This document shows, piece by piece, positions 21,001 to 33,210 of a DNA stretch of 44,942 bases. Each line of letters opens with the position of its first letter. Positions within the stretch are counted from its first letter, which is position 1. The position numbers and the translations under genes are program-made. Location of the stretch: the NCBI GenBank assembly GCA_037447655.1, contig JBBHKE010000320.1, positions 1-44,942 of the forward strand, read 5' to 3'. Under the pieces are notes generated by a model. The model was given only the letters and a program-made list of their open reading frames with translations, ran no database searches and had not been told where the DNA came from. The stretch is from Zygnema cylindricum (taxonomy: Eukaryota; Streptophyta; Zygnematophyceae; Zygnematales; Zygnemataceae).

Positions 21001-22754
21001 AAACCGACACCTTATCACTTTATGCGTCCAGATGAGCGAAAACAATATCGCGAACTTTTTCAAAATGATGCCATGAGACATTCGGAAGCTCGTCGTATTT
21101 TGTCCTCATCTCAGGATGCATTTAATGGCTGGATAGAGCTGAAGGTAAGCTTTTTTTTCTTTCCACTTTATTGTAGTTCTTTATTGTAGTTCTTTTACAA
21201 AGGAGACAACAATGGGTTAGGTACAAAGAAAAGATGATAAACATGGGAACTCAGAAGCCGCACGAATGTGTTTTTCGGAAGTTTTTTTTCTCAAACAGAC
21301 ACTGAAAGAACCTGTATTTGTACTCACCCCGAATTTCTCTCTCGGTTTTGTCCATTTTCTGTCTTAATTTCTGTTGTACTTCTCCGGATATTTACTTTTG
21401 CTGACTCTCCTGCATCGATTCCTATATCAATTCAATTAGAGATTGCTTTTGTATCTAATCGGGAAAGTGAATGATTCACTGAAAAAGTAAACGGATGAAA
21501 GACTTTTTAAGTTTTTTTTTTCGGGCCTTTAATGGGACCCTCACTTTTTTTATGCTTTTTTTGGTACTACAGGAAGACATCCATCCTGCTATAACCGGAT
21601 ATTATTCTGTAAGAGATCTTTCACCATATAAGGAGAGTTTTCCGAGCCAGGCGGTAGATGATGTAAAACCTAAATTTAAGGGTTTAACACTTTCCACCAA
21701 GGTACATTCTTATTGGCTCAATTTTCAGACTCTTTTTTTTTTGGCTCTCATGGGTAGATATGACGCAATTGCACCAGAAATGTAATTTTGGGAGAAAGGC
21801 AAATTCAAATTTCATGAGAGATGCAGTTTCACAAACATTAGCGACATGCAACATTTGTTTAGCAAATTAAAAACAGAACGTAATTTATTAATTTCCAGCT
21901 GTATATTTTGATTGTAAATTTCTTCACAAATGCAGTTTTCACCGTAGATTTCCCCGGTTTTCTCCAATGTTCAAAATCCATTTCTATTTTTGTTCTCTTT
22001 TACATACGAAGTTAATGAAAGTGAAAGAACATGCAAATTTCCTGGTAGAAAAAAAAAACGATGACGACGAGGATGATGATAATGACAAGTTTCGTGAATT
22101 ATTTTCCATTCTTTTACAAACCTCTCCTGTTCTGCTCCCTAGTAGAAAAAAAAACGATGATGACGATGATGATAATGACGATGATGACAATGATGAGTTT
22201 AGTGGAAATTGTTTTCCACTCTTTTAGGAGCCTCTCCTGTTCTGCTTCCCTGATGGAAAAAAATAAAAACGATGATGACGATTATGATGATAATGACGAG
22301 TTTCGTGAATTATTCTCTCCTGTTCTGCTTTTCTGGGAGAAAAAGAAACCGACGATGACGATGATAATGACGATGATCATATTGACGAGTTTAGTGGAAA
22401 GTATTTCATTCTTTTTGGAACCTCTCCTGTTCTTCTTCCCTGGTAAAGAAAATAAACCGATGATGATGATGATAATGACGAGTTTAATGTTGTTGTTTTT
22501 CATTTTTTCAGGAAGCTCTTGTGGAATTGGCCGAGGATTGGGCTCGGATTTTGGCGACTCGTCACGCCTATGCCGCGTGTGTCATTGCTCCCGACGGCAT
22601 TTCCGAGAAGCAGCCTCGATTTGCACGAGAACTGGAACAAGCGGTGAAGTTAAAAAATGGAGAATTTGAGGATCTCGTGTGGGAAATCGCAAAAGACTAC
22701 GCAGAACAGGTGAAGTGCGACTGGTTAGCTTTTAGAAGGCAACTATTTCCTTGA
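17594..22754 (+). CDS. DUF2252 family protein (kinase-like fold, function unknown)
   Basis: Exons: 17594-17799 (or its duplicate 15262-15467), 18886-19317, 20403-20622, 20950-21144, 21573-21701, 22512-22754; 1425 bases, 474 residues, all phases consistent, close to the usual length of bacterial DUF2252 proteins. Family marks: ESPFGFYRGT (51-60), TWITGDCHAENF (84-95), LDDVDEAV (109-116) and YDVWRLAVS (122-130). The GDxHxxN and DxDE pair resembles the catalytic and metal-binding elements of aminoglycoside-phosphotransferase-like kinases; that the protein is a kinase is inference. Residue 213 (W) is split by intron 2. There is no signal peptide or membrane helix, so a cytosolic protein is likely. 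Introns 1 and 5 carry a CT microsatellite and a tandem minisatellite. The exon 4 acceptor could be read as either TATAG or ACAG; only TATAG keeps the frame. Confidence 0.88.
17995..18405 (+). repeat. CT microsatellite in DUF2252 intron 1
   Basis: About 400 bases of CT dinucleotides with CCT and CTTT interruptions; the purest part is about 18018-18075. The long open frames through it (17845-18453 and others) are repeat artefacts of Ser-Leu or Arg-Glu polymers. Confidence 0.9.
18457..18615 (+). repeat. Degenerate AATAATGGGTNNAAGT repeat
   Basis: Roughly eight imperfect units of 15-25 bases such as AACAATGGGTACAAATAACA follow one another at the end of the CT tract within DUF2252 intron 1. Confidence 0.6.
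19420..19605. mobile_element. Diverged short inverted-repeat element, family C copy 2
   Basis: In DUF2252 intron 2. It contains TTTGTGCACACATGTCCG, GCGATGGAAAGGTAGTATTC, GATTGGTGGTCTCCAAATGA and GTGGGCGGAAAAAATATTAA, in the same order as the family C elements at 14590 and 32778. Its ends are eroded. Confidence 0.55.
22048..22500 (+). repeat. Tandem minisatellite with an internal GAT/GAC microsatellite
   Basis: In DUF2252 intron 5, about four and a half units of 85-115 bases start near 22048, 22144, 22257, 22340 and 22447. Each unit begins with a purine run (GAAAAAAAAACGATGATGAC), continues with GATGATAATGACGAGTTT and ends with CCTCTCCTGTTCTGCTTCCC. The number of GAY triplets varies between units. 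The last unit ends just before the exon 6 acceptor at 22511. Confidence 0.85.
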
Positions 22755-25700
22755 AAATTCAAAACGATGAAACGATGAAAACGAAGAAAACGGACGATTT
22801 TCAGTGGTGTTTGGGGTTTTTAGGGTTTTGGTTTTATCGTCAGTGGTCAATGCTTAGTGCAGGATGGGAGGTTTTGTAGTTTATCTGTAGACAAGTGGTG
22901 ATGGTATTAGGTCAGTATGGACAAATTAGGGTTTTCATTTAAGTGTAAATGTGCACTTATTACACGAATTAGGGTTTTAGAGCATAGTTGTTGTAAGTTG
23001 AGGATGGATGCTGTTTTTAATACTAAGTTGAACAAATTTAAAATTTTGCGAAGTTTTTATATTGGAACACTGAAACCAGCTTATACCATGGGACAATGCA
23101 AAATCAGTTCCGTAAGTTGATGGCGTCAAATTATTTAAAGACAATGGCATCAAAATTATTTGTATCTGATGTCAATGAGATCCAGAGGAGTTACCGAGTG
23201 GTCAAACAAGAAAGTAGGTTGTGTACAGAATACCGGGATGTGCCAAAAGTGTGACAACAAAAAAATTGATGTCTATTTATTGACTGAGATTGTCATGTTG
23301 ACGATGAGGGCGATTTAATTTCAATCCTTACCGTAAAAACTGTGAAGGAGACATGGATTGCCTCACTCTCTACTGTGTCACTTTCCTGGCCCGGTTTTAT
23401 CTGGAAGGAATTTTGATAATTCTTGCACGGATAAAAATTCCTTCGTAAAATAACATTTTTTCGACCGCGATTGGATTTGCTCCGGTTGTATACAATATCA
23501 TAATATACAAGTTTTGCCAGCATTTATTGGATGATACTGAGGGTAAATACGTGACCATATTCAATTTGTACTTTCTATCTATCAGAAGAAGATCGAGGTG
23601 CACACACCGCCTCTATCACAATACTACAATGAGGATGAAAAAATTACAGAAAGCACTTTAGTAGTGAATATATAAGTGGACTAAATAATAATACTGGAAG
23701 ACAGACGCTGTTATGTGACAGTCTCAATCTCTCTAACAAAGGGTCGATGCTTCACCTACTTATCAATCCACTACACCAGCCCATCGTAATTAGAGTTAAT
23801 AACGCTATTTCGGTTGCAAATTTTTTTGGCCAAAAATCGTAAAGAACATTATTTAAGGACGTGGACTACAATCTGCCAAATCCCTTCACACCAAATTGGT
23901 ATTATTAACTCTAATTTCGCACCAACACTAATAAATGCACTTCAAATTATTTGAGACGTCTAACATATGAGAACACCTTTGTTCGAGGCTGAACTAATCA
24001 TTTACCATTTGAAATATAACTGCCTTAACAGTACAAACTGTATGTACTGCCAATACAAGATGAATCATTATAAATACCAAGTGTAACAAGTGTATGTATT
24101 TTTCAGCTGTACCCTACGGATATGTAGCTTCTGACCAATTAATCGATGGCAGAAATATGTCGTTCTCGTAAAAACGGTAATTACGCACATCCGTTATTAA
24201 CCAGATTTAGGTTATGTATGAACACAGTAGTAACTGACAGCAGAGATCCCCCCACATAACCGAACTTAATTCGTAAATGGAAAATCACAAGAATGAAAAG
24301 ACAGGTCAAGGCGAATACACTTACAGATGCCTGCAATGTAATGCAACAAAAAAAAAACCTAAAAAACTCAAAAAAACGGTACATCCATGGAAAGAAAAAT
24401 GCTGCAAAAAAAAATGTGGAATACTCAGGAAATTTCAAAAATAACCATCCCCCAGCCGAAACCCTAATACTAATTAGCATAAAACGAGCAAACTATCAAC
24501 AAAGAGAAACGTCGTTAGCCTTTGTCGTCGATTTCTGCCGAGTTTGCCGTTCCCTGTACTATAATGACTTGCAACAAATGAGGTATTTTTAATTATTTTC
24601 ACTGTGTGGATCCACTAACCCCGACACTTTTGTGTTTCATAATAAAGGTGAGGAAAAAGACACTCTTGCCTTTCACTAAAAAACATGATATAAAGGTCTG
24701 ATAACCTGCATCACAAAACAATAAAAATAATGTAAGTAAAACTCGATGGTTTCCTAGAGTGTCAAACAAACAAGAAACTTAACATAATAACTTTTTAGAC
24801 CGGTTTCGGTCTTCGCCAAATTGAACAAAAAACAATGCAAACAATACTATATTCTTTGAAGTTACAAAATTCATACATTTTGGAGTGGTCACTTGTAGAA
24901 TTTGTGTGACTTAAGCATAATTCAATCTGCAAGCCACTAATCACAGGGAGGAGAGCAGAGACACTGCTAAAGAAAACACTGTAGACTAGACTCACCTAAG
25001 CCTTTTTCAAAAGCCTAGCCTCATTAATCAAATTTTATTGAATTGATGTATTTCATTAGTTTCCCAAAAAAATAGTGTTGGTATATATACCACCCAACCA
25101 TATTGCTAAACTCTCAATATTTTATGCAAATAACACACTTCTTCAGGGTTGGGTGGAAATTTTCCATGCCAGACCATGGATCGCTGAAGCTAGTTTAAAC
25201 ATCTACGCCCGAGTTTAAACATTTGAATCGGTCAACCTAGTATTTTATGGAACTGTTTTTTTACTTTAGCTTTACAAAGGTACTCATAAACAGAACCGGC
25301 GGAATCATACTTCCGTATGAATAACGACTATACCGTCAGTTTAAAGACGTTCCTGCTTCCAAAAATTAAATAGTTCCTTGTTTTAAAGCTTGTTTTAAAA
25401 ACACATCTAGTCTTGATAAAATCCTCAATCCAATAAACAGGTTCTAGGACTCAACACATATGAACCCTTCATCTTGTGAAAAAGAATTTCATTCCCACTA
25501 AAATGCATGGATCCCCATGAATAGTTAGTGCAGAAAAACTTACCCTGTCTGATGAGAAAGCCACGGAGGAAATTGCCTTTCGTGAGACAGTAAATCAGCA
25601 AAAGGTGAAGATAAAGATTTGTGGAGTACTCCTTTTTGGCACCTCAGTTTTCTGTTGCAAGTCACTTGGAGTCCTCCCCACTGTCCAGCACCCAAAAAAT

Positions 25701-25930
25701 GGGCTTCTCAAGTCTGACTAAAAAATCAAGCACTTTTTATCTCCCTTAAATTTTGAAATGTTAAGCATAAGGCTCTTTGTGTAGGGAGCTCCAAAGCTGA
25801 TCCGAGTTTCTTGTCACAAAATTGTAGAATTGGAAAACCGAAAGCCTTCTTTCTGCTGCTCCCCGTTGTATTCCAACACATTTATTCACCTCCACTAAAA
25901 AAAAATAAAAAAATTGAGTGGTCCAGTAAT
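22755..25930. other. Long intergenic region between convergent DUF2252 and GT92 genes
   Basis: No recognisable gene. It holds the 3' UTRs of both genes, and at 23787-23935 a decayed element (CGTAATTAGAGTTAATAACG ... TATTATTAACTCTAATTTCG) with family A-like ends. The open frames at 24293-24592 and 24181-24480 overlap on opposite strands and resemble no protein I know. Confidence 0.6.
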
Positions 25931-28900
25931 CTATCGCATTCGTCCTGAACGTGCGAATCTAGCAAGCTTGGCAAGAAGAAAGTCTCGAGTCCAACTATTA
26001 GGAATATTTGCAGTATCATTTAAAAATACTGAGCAGGTAGGCCAATCACGTAAATTGAGTCCTCGAAAATGGTTTAAGTGAACATCATCTGTGCTCATAT
26101 GCACACCTCCCACTAGAGGACGAACCACCGCATGTATCTGCATCCCACCCTTTCGCCCCACTCAAAAACATTCCCTGTCCCGCCTTGCAAAAGAAAGGCG
26201 AAATTTGGCTTTAAAACAAACACAGCTAAAAACTTTGATCGGATGTGTAGCATCCTAACCAGTGCGGGCATCGCAACAGAATGTTTATTATTTTCCACTA
26301 ATTTCACTATTTGCAATCACTCATTTGCCGACGTAGCATAAAGTTCCAGAAGACTGACTTCAGAAGAATACAAGAAATACGTACCCCACAAACTTCAATT
26401 TTGCGAGGGTTGATGATGTATTTCCGATGGCCATCAAAAGCGAGACAGTGCGTTCGATTTCCGTATTTATTGACGTGTTTACAGTGCACTTCTGTTTGCC
26501 GATAAACAAGGAACTCTACTGACCATGGCTGTGGCATGTCTTCCGAGGCAAGCGCTGAAGGAGTACACTTGTCCGTATAAAAAAACTTGCTTCCAAATGT
26601 CACCCACATTGCATCCTGAAAAATAGAATTGAGGATCATAAATAATAGTGCCGCTCATCGGGTTCTCTTTATCAGACAAAGAGACGAGATGTGGCAATGC
26701 AGGCTATTGACACAGATATTATTAAAAACAGAATATTTTCAGGATTTTGTGCTTTATACACCTTTTGTATTTTTATGGAAATGACTTCGGGTCCTCTCGG
26801 GGGATAACAGTTCTGAGACGCACCGGATGAATATGGGACGTGGCTAATATTTATGCAGAGTCGATGCCATTTCTAGTTTGTGAATGCGACAACATGGTTT
26901 TGGCACACACCTCCCTATACAGTACAGTACTGTACTTACAAGCAGTAACTACAGTATTCCATAACATATTTCTCACGACATTATACGATATAATACTTGT
27001 TTACATCCGCAAAACACATATACCACACCCATAAACATTTATTGGCCAGTTAGCAATTAGTGTCAGGCAGTTAGACCGATCGATAATCGTGACGGATTAT
27101 CGGATCTATAAGGGTTGGCTCACGATCAGGTCCCAACATATGTCATAAATTTATGTCGATAATAAACAAAAACCCCAATGTAACATGATGTGCTAAATTG
27201 GCCAATCGAGTCATTCAAACCATAAAAAATTAAGGTCTCTAGCCTATTCAGTTTAAAGAAAATTTGTGAAGCAGTTTGGGTTGGCTTCAACTTCCCCAAG
27301 CAGCACATCAATCACTTTGGATCCAAAGATTTTCAATTTTGTACAAGTAAATCGGGGTACAATCGGACTACTGTGTGAAACTTTGAGCCAAACAATATAC
27401 ATAACGGTTCAACTGCAGCCCGGTAAGTCTGGCTCATATAAAATACTCAACAGTTCCAAATAGCTTTGGATTGACTGAAATTCTTGAAAAATAAAAAAAA
27501 CGTCACTAGATGTTCTTTGAAAAAATGATTAGAGAAGGATGAGATTCAATGATCTCTTTCCCTCCCAGAAATAAAAGACAAAGTACTTTTGCGACATACT
27601 TGTACTCTGCATGTGCTATGTTGCTAGTTATGTTACTTGGTTTATGGCCCTTTACGTATTTATTCTAAAGAGCCTCCAGTGCACTTGCAAATTTAACCTG
27701 TTACTCACATCTGCTGGCGTCTTCTTTAAAACTTTTCACTCCATTCTCATGTAGCCTCACATTCATATGCAGCTGTATTTGGCCATGTACCAAAGCAAAG
27801 GTCCCGGTTTAAAAAGTGACGCAGAGAACTTCTTCTTTGTACCCAAGATAGAGATTTTCAGCATTAGACGACGTGTGAAATTGGTAACCTTACAATCAAA
27901 AGGACATATGTCTGAAATTGGTAGTTTTACACCTAAAATGAGACGTGTGAAATTGGCAACTTTAAACTCAAAATGACGCACCTGATTTGCATCCAGAATA
28001 TCAAGAATGGAATGTGGAGGCTTTGTAACATATAGATACTCATCAATATCCATAAAAAGCGCCCACTCAGAAGTGAATCGAGTTCGATAAGCACAGTCAT
28101 TGATGGCCAGCAACTGTATCGGAGAATCCAGAATTCCCAAAACAAAAAACTCAGAAACGTCAGCGAAAATAAAACACCAAAATTTTCATAAACAGAATTT
28201 CAAAAGTGATAATTTCTATTATGATCATCTCCGACATCCCCCAATAACAGCACCTCAAAAACCAAAACCCCAAACAACAAAAAGATCAGCAAGTGACCAT
28301 TGTTTAGTCTAAACCCTCTTCCAAGATGCTAGTTTAAACATATAAACTTTTAGTCTAAATAGTAACTCCTGTCGTACTCGCATATTTATATATATTATTT
28401 ATTTATTATTTATTATTTATTATTATTATTATTAATTTTTTTTTTTTATGTTTCAGGAATAATTGTATGTTCAGTTTACAAAGTACTATATGTTCAGTTT
28501 AGACAATACACTTTAAACTGACAAGTAATTCACACAGTTAAAGGAGATTCGAACTCCATAGTTAGTTACCTAAAAAAACAGTTAAGAGTCTTTAACCCAG
28601 CTCTCATGAGAATTAGACGAGAAAATTATTTTCTTTGCAGTGCAAATCCTTAACACAACCCTTAACCCTCTAAAAAGCAGACTCTAAAAGGTATAATAAG
28701 TGCAATTAACCCAAACTCGTGTCGGTGCAGTTGCCACTGGATTGAAAGTTTCACCGTTTTCAACATTTCATCTTGTCAACATTTTCAAAACAGTGGAAAC
28801 TCCTGCTTTTGAAATGTTAGCAAAAGTGCCCATTAACATCCTAAAAAAGAAAAACGACAAGCACAAACAAGCAGCCCTTATCTTTTCCTTAGCCAACTTG

Positions 28901-31900
28901 GATAATTTGAGAAGAGAATCCCAAACTGACCTGTGCATAAAGCCATGTTTCAAACTGGTTTATGGCACGAACATCTGTAATTGTCATCATCCGAGAAGTT
29001 AAGTATGGTTTTAATCTGGCACGTAGTGAAGGATTAATGCCCCCTGCGTCATATATGTGAAAGTAATCAACACCATGGGTGACTCGATGAAACTCCAGCC
29101 ACTCTACGAAGTGAGCTTCACTGATATCTCCATAAATAGGAGAAGAGCAAAAAGTCAACTTGGACTTATAAGGGGGTTCAGGCTGCATTCCCACAAGAAA
29201 GTCAAAAGATCAATTCAAGTTTTAACATAACACTGCAAATGAAAGTCTTAAATTTTAATTTGACTCAGAAATGGGCCCTAAGCTTCATAAAAAGCACGCC
29301 AAGGATCCACTCCATGGACGAAAGTCTCGCCTAAAAAAAACAGGATCAAAATTGTGCCATAAATCACAACAATCACATGAGAAGCTACTGAGGTCAAAAA
29401 TCCTGAAACCTGTAAATTTAACTACTACTACTACTACATTACTTGCTAGAGCCAATGTAAGGAGATAAATTCCTTACCATTGTCGGGTTTTTACTACCGG
29501 GCTTCTCTCCATAGACAGGCAGATCCTCCTGCTCTATTGTCATTGTTAATTGTCCGCCCCTATAACTGCTTACTCCTTCTTCGAGCGTACAAGTAAGTAA
29601 AGCTATTTCATAACGTTTTTGATGGGCGTCTCCTGGATAGGAGGCTACTAATTTGCCTGTCACAACAGAATGATCTGGTCGAGTCCACCTGAAATTAAGC
29701 AAGAGACAATTTATTAACCATTCAACCATATAAGACTACAACTGGAATTTGCAATTGACAAGTTGACAACAAACGTTTAAAAAAGAAAAGAAGTTTTCTG
29801 TGCAAGTTAAGTGGCCAATCAAAACTCAAATGAGAGTAAACAAATCTAAAACAAAGCAGTGTTTTGTTTGTAATTGGAAGTTCATCATATCCACTGAGGC
29901 TCAAGTTAAGACAAAAGCTAAAAACTAAACATTAAAAGGTAAGGCATTGAATAAGGATACGCCAAACTTTTCCTCGCTTTAAAAAAGACCAATGGTGAGA
30001 AAATGCAGCCCCTTCAAATTTTATAGCAATGAAGCATCAAAGACAGAAAACTAAAGCGAAAGTTTCAAAAGAAAAAAACCAAATATATCGAATCAACAAT
30101 ATAGTGTTTACAAATTTTGGTTTAAATTTTATCATCATCATATGAATTCCTTGACTTACCTGCAGGCATCGACTTTCATGTGACTGTGCAATGCTAAAGC
30201 AGATAAGCCGAGGGCAACAAATTCGTTTGTTGATATTCGATAGGCACTGCAAAACACAAATCCCTGCCACCGAAAGAGACGAAAAAGTAAGCTGACTAAA
30301 AAGATAAAAAGTCCTGACTTACTTAAATCCCTGCCATCGGAAGCGACAAAAACGTAAGCACACAAAAAAGACAAAAAAACCACAGCTTAAGAAGTCAAAT
30401 AAAAGGTCTTTTGTTCTAGCATTGGGGCAATGTTTTTGGTCTTAATAGGTCCCGCTCACGCAAAAGTAATAGTAAAACAAGTCCTGACTTCAGTTGTCAA
30501 ATTACAAAAATCTTTTATTTTAGAATTGGGCGGATTTTTTTTGTCTTTCAAGGGTTTGCTAAAACAATAATAATAATAAGAAAAAAAAGTAAATCTAAAT
30601 AGACAACCGATCACTTGTGGAAAACAGCAACTGGATGAAGCATCAAAAGGCAAGATCCAAATTTGATGATTAGAACTGGTGACAAAGATAAGATTTATTT
30701 ATTTACATCTTTTCAAAAATAAATGAAAGAGTTTAGTAATGCAAACCTGCAAACCATGACCTTTTCCAAACCTCAAAGACATATTGTTCCAGGGATCATT
30801 GGAGGGAGAGCCTGGGATGTAGCTGCAGAGTAAAACCGAAAAAAAAAGGTGATGTCATCATCGCTGAAATAGAAAATGTTTCACAATTTTATTTTTTATT
30901 GCAAATGCTATCTTGGACAGAAAAAACAGGTGATATCAGCAATAATACTGAAATAGAAGTTGCTTCACATATTATCAAGGTTTTTCGCATGTTATCCTGG
31001 TGAATGTTTACTGGTAGGACCACTACAAAGGAGGTGCAAGTTTATTAAAGTCAGACATCCAAAACGGTGTGTACATTGTTGTTAGAGAACTTGTCAAAAA
31101 TAAGGTAGAAGGATTTAATCTTATTCTACTCTTGTGGCAGAATTAAAGAGTCAAAGCTGACAAAAAACCAGGGTAAAACAATTAATACTAGTTAATTATC
31201 AAATGGCATTCAATAATTGAAGTAGGTGATGATGAGGATACCCGAACCATGCTCAGCAGTCTGGGATGAGAAAAATGATCGGGCTACTAACCATTTTTTT
31301 GAAATACCACCTAAGAAAGGCAAAATAACTGATAGACCTGACTTCTGAGAGAATGTAAACTAAAAAAAATAAAAAAATTACTACATTTGCCTTTTTGAGT
31401 TAAAAATCGTCCACAAGAAAAAAAAAAGTAAAGATAATTCAAAAAAATATTCTGATGATGGATGGTTTCTTCAGTAAAAATGCGAACTATGATGTGCCAG
31501 TATCATATCCAGAAGAGTTTTATGCATTTTCTGTGGGATCCAACAATAAGAGTTGAAAGAGAAGTTTATAAATCAAGATAAAGTATAATCAGATTGGTAA
31601 GAAAACCTACAAACACAAACGTTTTATGCTCTCCTTAAAGATCTTCAAAAATCAGAAAGCTGGGCCAATTTTTTAGTTTTTGGCAAGTTAGTTATACATT
31701 ACTTACAAGTGTTAGCACTACAAAATTCCTAAAACATCTATTGGACAGAAACACCGGATAAGATATAAAACAATAACTTATCACAGAAAAAATAGATGAA
31801 TCATAAATTAAAGTCACCTGTAGAGAGTGAGGACAACGATTGCATTGCAGCAAACAAGCAAATAGAAATCAAGTCTTGTGCAGGATGGCAACAGTCTTTT

Positions 31901-31936
31901 AAGTTTCCGAACGGTAAGATTCCTATGGCGATCCAT
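25931..31936 (-). CDS. GT92 glycosyltransferase, galactan beta-1,4-galactosyltransferase (GALS)-like
   Basis: GT92 (DUF23) enzymes include the plant GALS galactosyltransferases that extend beta-1,4-galactan on pectin in the Golgi. Exons in reading order: 31936-31818, 30822-30747, 30263-30160, 29688-29478, 29182-28931, 28113-27982, 26615-26385, 26137-25931; 1332 bases, 443 residues. Residues 1-21 are basic; 22-39 (LDFYLLVCCNAIVVLTLY) form a signal anchor, so a type II topology. The catalytic region runs from FCSSPIYGDISEAHFVEWLE (about 181-200) through YFHIYDAGG (about 210-218) and INDCAYR to the metal-binding DxD in FMDIDEY (D276, D278), then the Cys/His-rich HCKHVNKYGNRTHC (about 342-355) and GGVHMS near 385. 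Exon 3 has two possible acceptors 21 bases apart; only the upstream one (30264) keeps the frame. The donor sugar and acceptor cannot be read from the sequence. Confidence 0.9.
27840..27981 (-). repeat. Three degenerate repeats at the start of a GT92 intron
   Basis: Just after the exon 6 donor, a unit of about 40-45 bases (GTTGCCAATTTCACACGTCT and variants GTTACCAATTTCACACGTCG, ACTACCAATTTCAGACATAT) occurs three times. The frame happens to stay open through them, so retention of this intron would add repeated VANFTR-like segments. Confidence 0.65.
30240..30360. repeat. Short direct duplication next to the GT92 exon 3 acceptor
   Basis: The plus-strand segment around 30259-30290 (AATCCCTGCCACCGAAAGAG) recurs at about 30326-30356 (AATCCCTGCCATCGGAAGCG). 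It carries along a second copy of the exon 3 acceptor neighbourhood on the minus strand, so a decoy acceptor is present about 67 bases upstream. Confidence 0.55.
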
Positions 31937-32777
31937 TGGAAAAACTGGCAGAAAAAAAGCATAATAAATCGACAAGCCGATATTTTTCTATCTCGTCTTT
32001 TCAACAATCTTCAGGTAAAAACAAAGAACCTGTTAGCGATAATCTCGTAGAACAAACCAATAAGGCAAACACAGCCATTTGGAAAACTAGAAAAACAATT
32101 ACTTCATCATTGATAAGAATGCCTCCATGTGCAAATTTAAAGTGATTCTGATGCCTCTTTCATAATCCGCACTACTGACACATTTCATCTTCTCACTTGT
32201 GAAGCCCGTGACGCTACAGGCAGTCCGGCACAGAGACTCTACCGTACTTTACCGCACGGTGTTCAAATTTCGAACTTTTTGAAGTTTGAACTTTGAAGTT
32301 TGAAGTTCGAATTATATTTCAAACGTGCGAAAACAATTGGCAGTTAATAGTTATCCGTATTTTACGCGTATCATTTGCATTTTTCGAGTACAATATGCGT
32401 ATAGTAGGGAAAAATTACAAATAGGATGTAATAAGTTTTCGCACATTTGACTTTGTTGTGAAGGCGTGCAAGTCAAAGCGGGAAATCCACGAACCGGGAC
32501 GTCCGTAGAGCAGTACAAAACTGTACAGAAATGCTGAGATGGCAGATATAATATCGGTTCATGACTGTAACGAATAGCCAGGAGCTTCAAATTTGGTCAT
32601 TGTATTTCCTGGGCGGGATCTATTTTAGCCTTAATATTTGTTTCTATTTCAGCTGGAAGTACAGTACCCATACGCGACAATACGTCAAAGTACAAGATGC
32701 GTAAACTTCAAAACTGAACATTGAATATTGTCGGTGTTCGTACGCGCAGCTTCAACGGTATTGGATAGCACTGTACT

Positions 32778-33003
32778 GTACACCGTGTATCGCTATTAGT
32801 GTTAATGTTTTTTTCGCCTCTTAAAACAATTTTCTCCGTACACACTTATCGTATTTTGGATCTGACGGTTGCGATTGAAAGGTAACATTCTCAGCTTACG
32901 GTTGGCGGTTTCAAATTGAAAAGCCGACAATTGTGTACGGAGAAAGATATTTTAATTGGCGAAAAAAACATCAACACTAATAGCGATACACGGTGGACTG
33001 TAC
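32778..33003. mobile_element. Short terminal-inverted-repeat element, family C copy 3 (best preserved)
   Basis: The left end (GTACACCGTGTATCGCTATT then AGTGTTAATGTTTTTTTCGCC) is matched over about 45 bases by the reverse complement of the right end (GGCGAAAAAAACATCAACAC then TAATAGCGATACACGGTGGAC). About 226 bp, no coding capacity. The interior carries the GTACACACTTATCG ... GGTTGCGATTGAAAGGTAAC ... GGTTGGCGGTTTCAAATTGA pattern shared with the copies at 14590 and 19420. Confidence 0.8.
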
Positions 33004-33210
33004 CTGCGGTGCCCGAACGCCTAAGGAATAGTGTAATGTAGTGCTATTGTTTTAATTACGATTCACAGCGTACGAACTGAACTATGCGATACTGTAGTTT
33101 AGGGTTTTCGACTACTTCATTTGCTCGAAGCATTAGTACGGTGCACCGTGAATCGTATTTCGTACTGTACCGAAAGAATTGGTACAGTACGTTCAGTGTA
33201 GTACTGTACT

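Noticed and set aside
28540-28570. GATTCGAACTCC as a possible tRNA T-arm
   Set aside because: No matching acceptor stem, D-arm or anticodon arm could be built around it on either strand.
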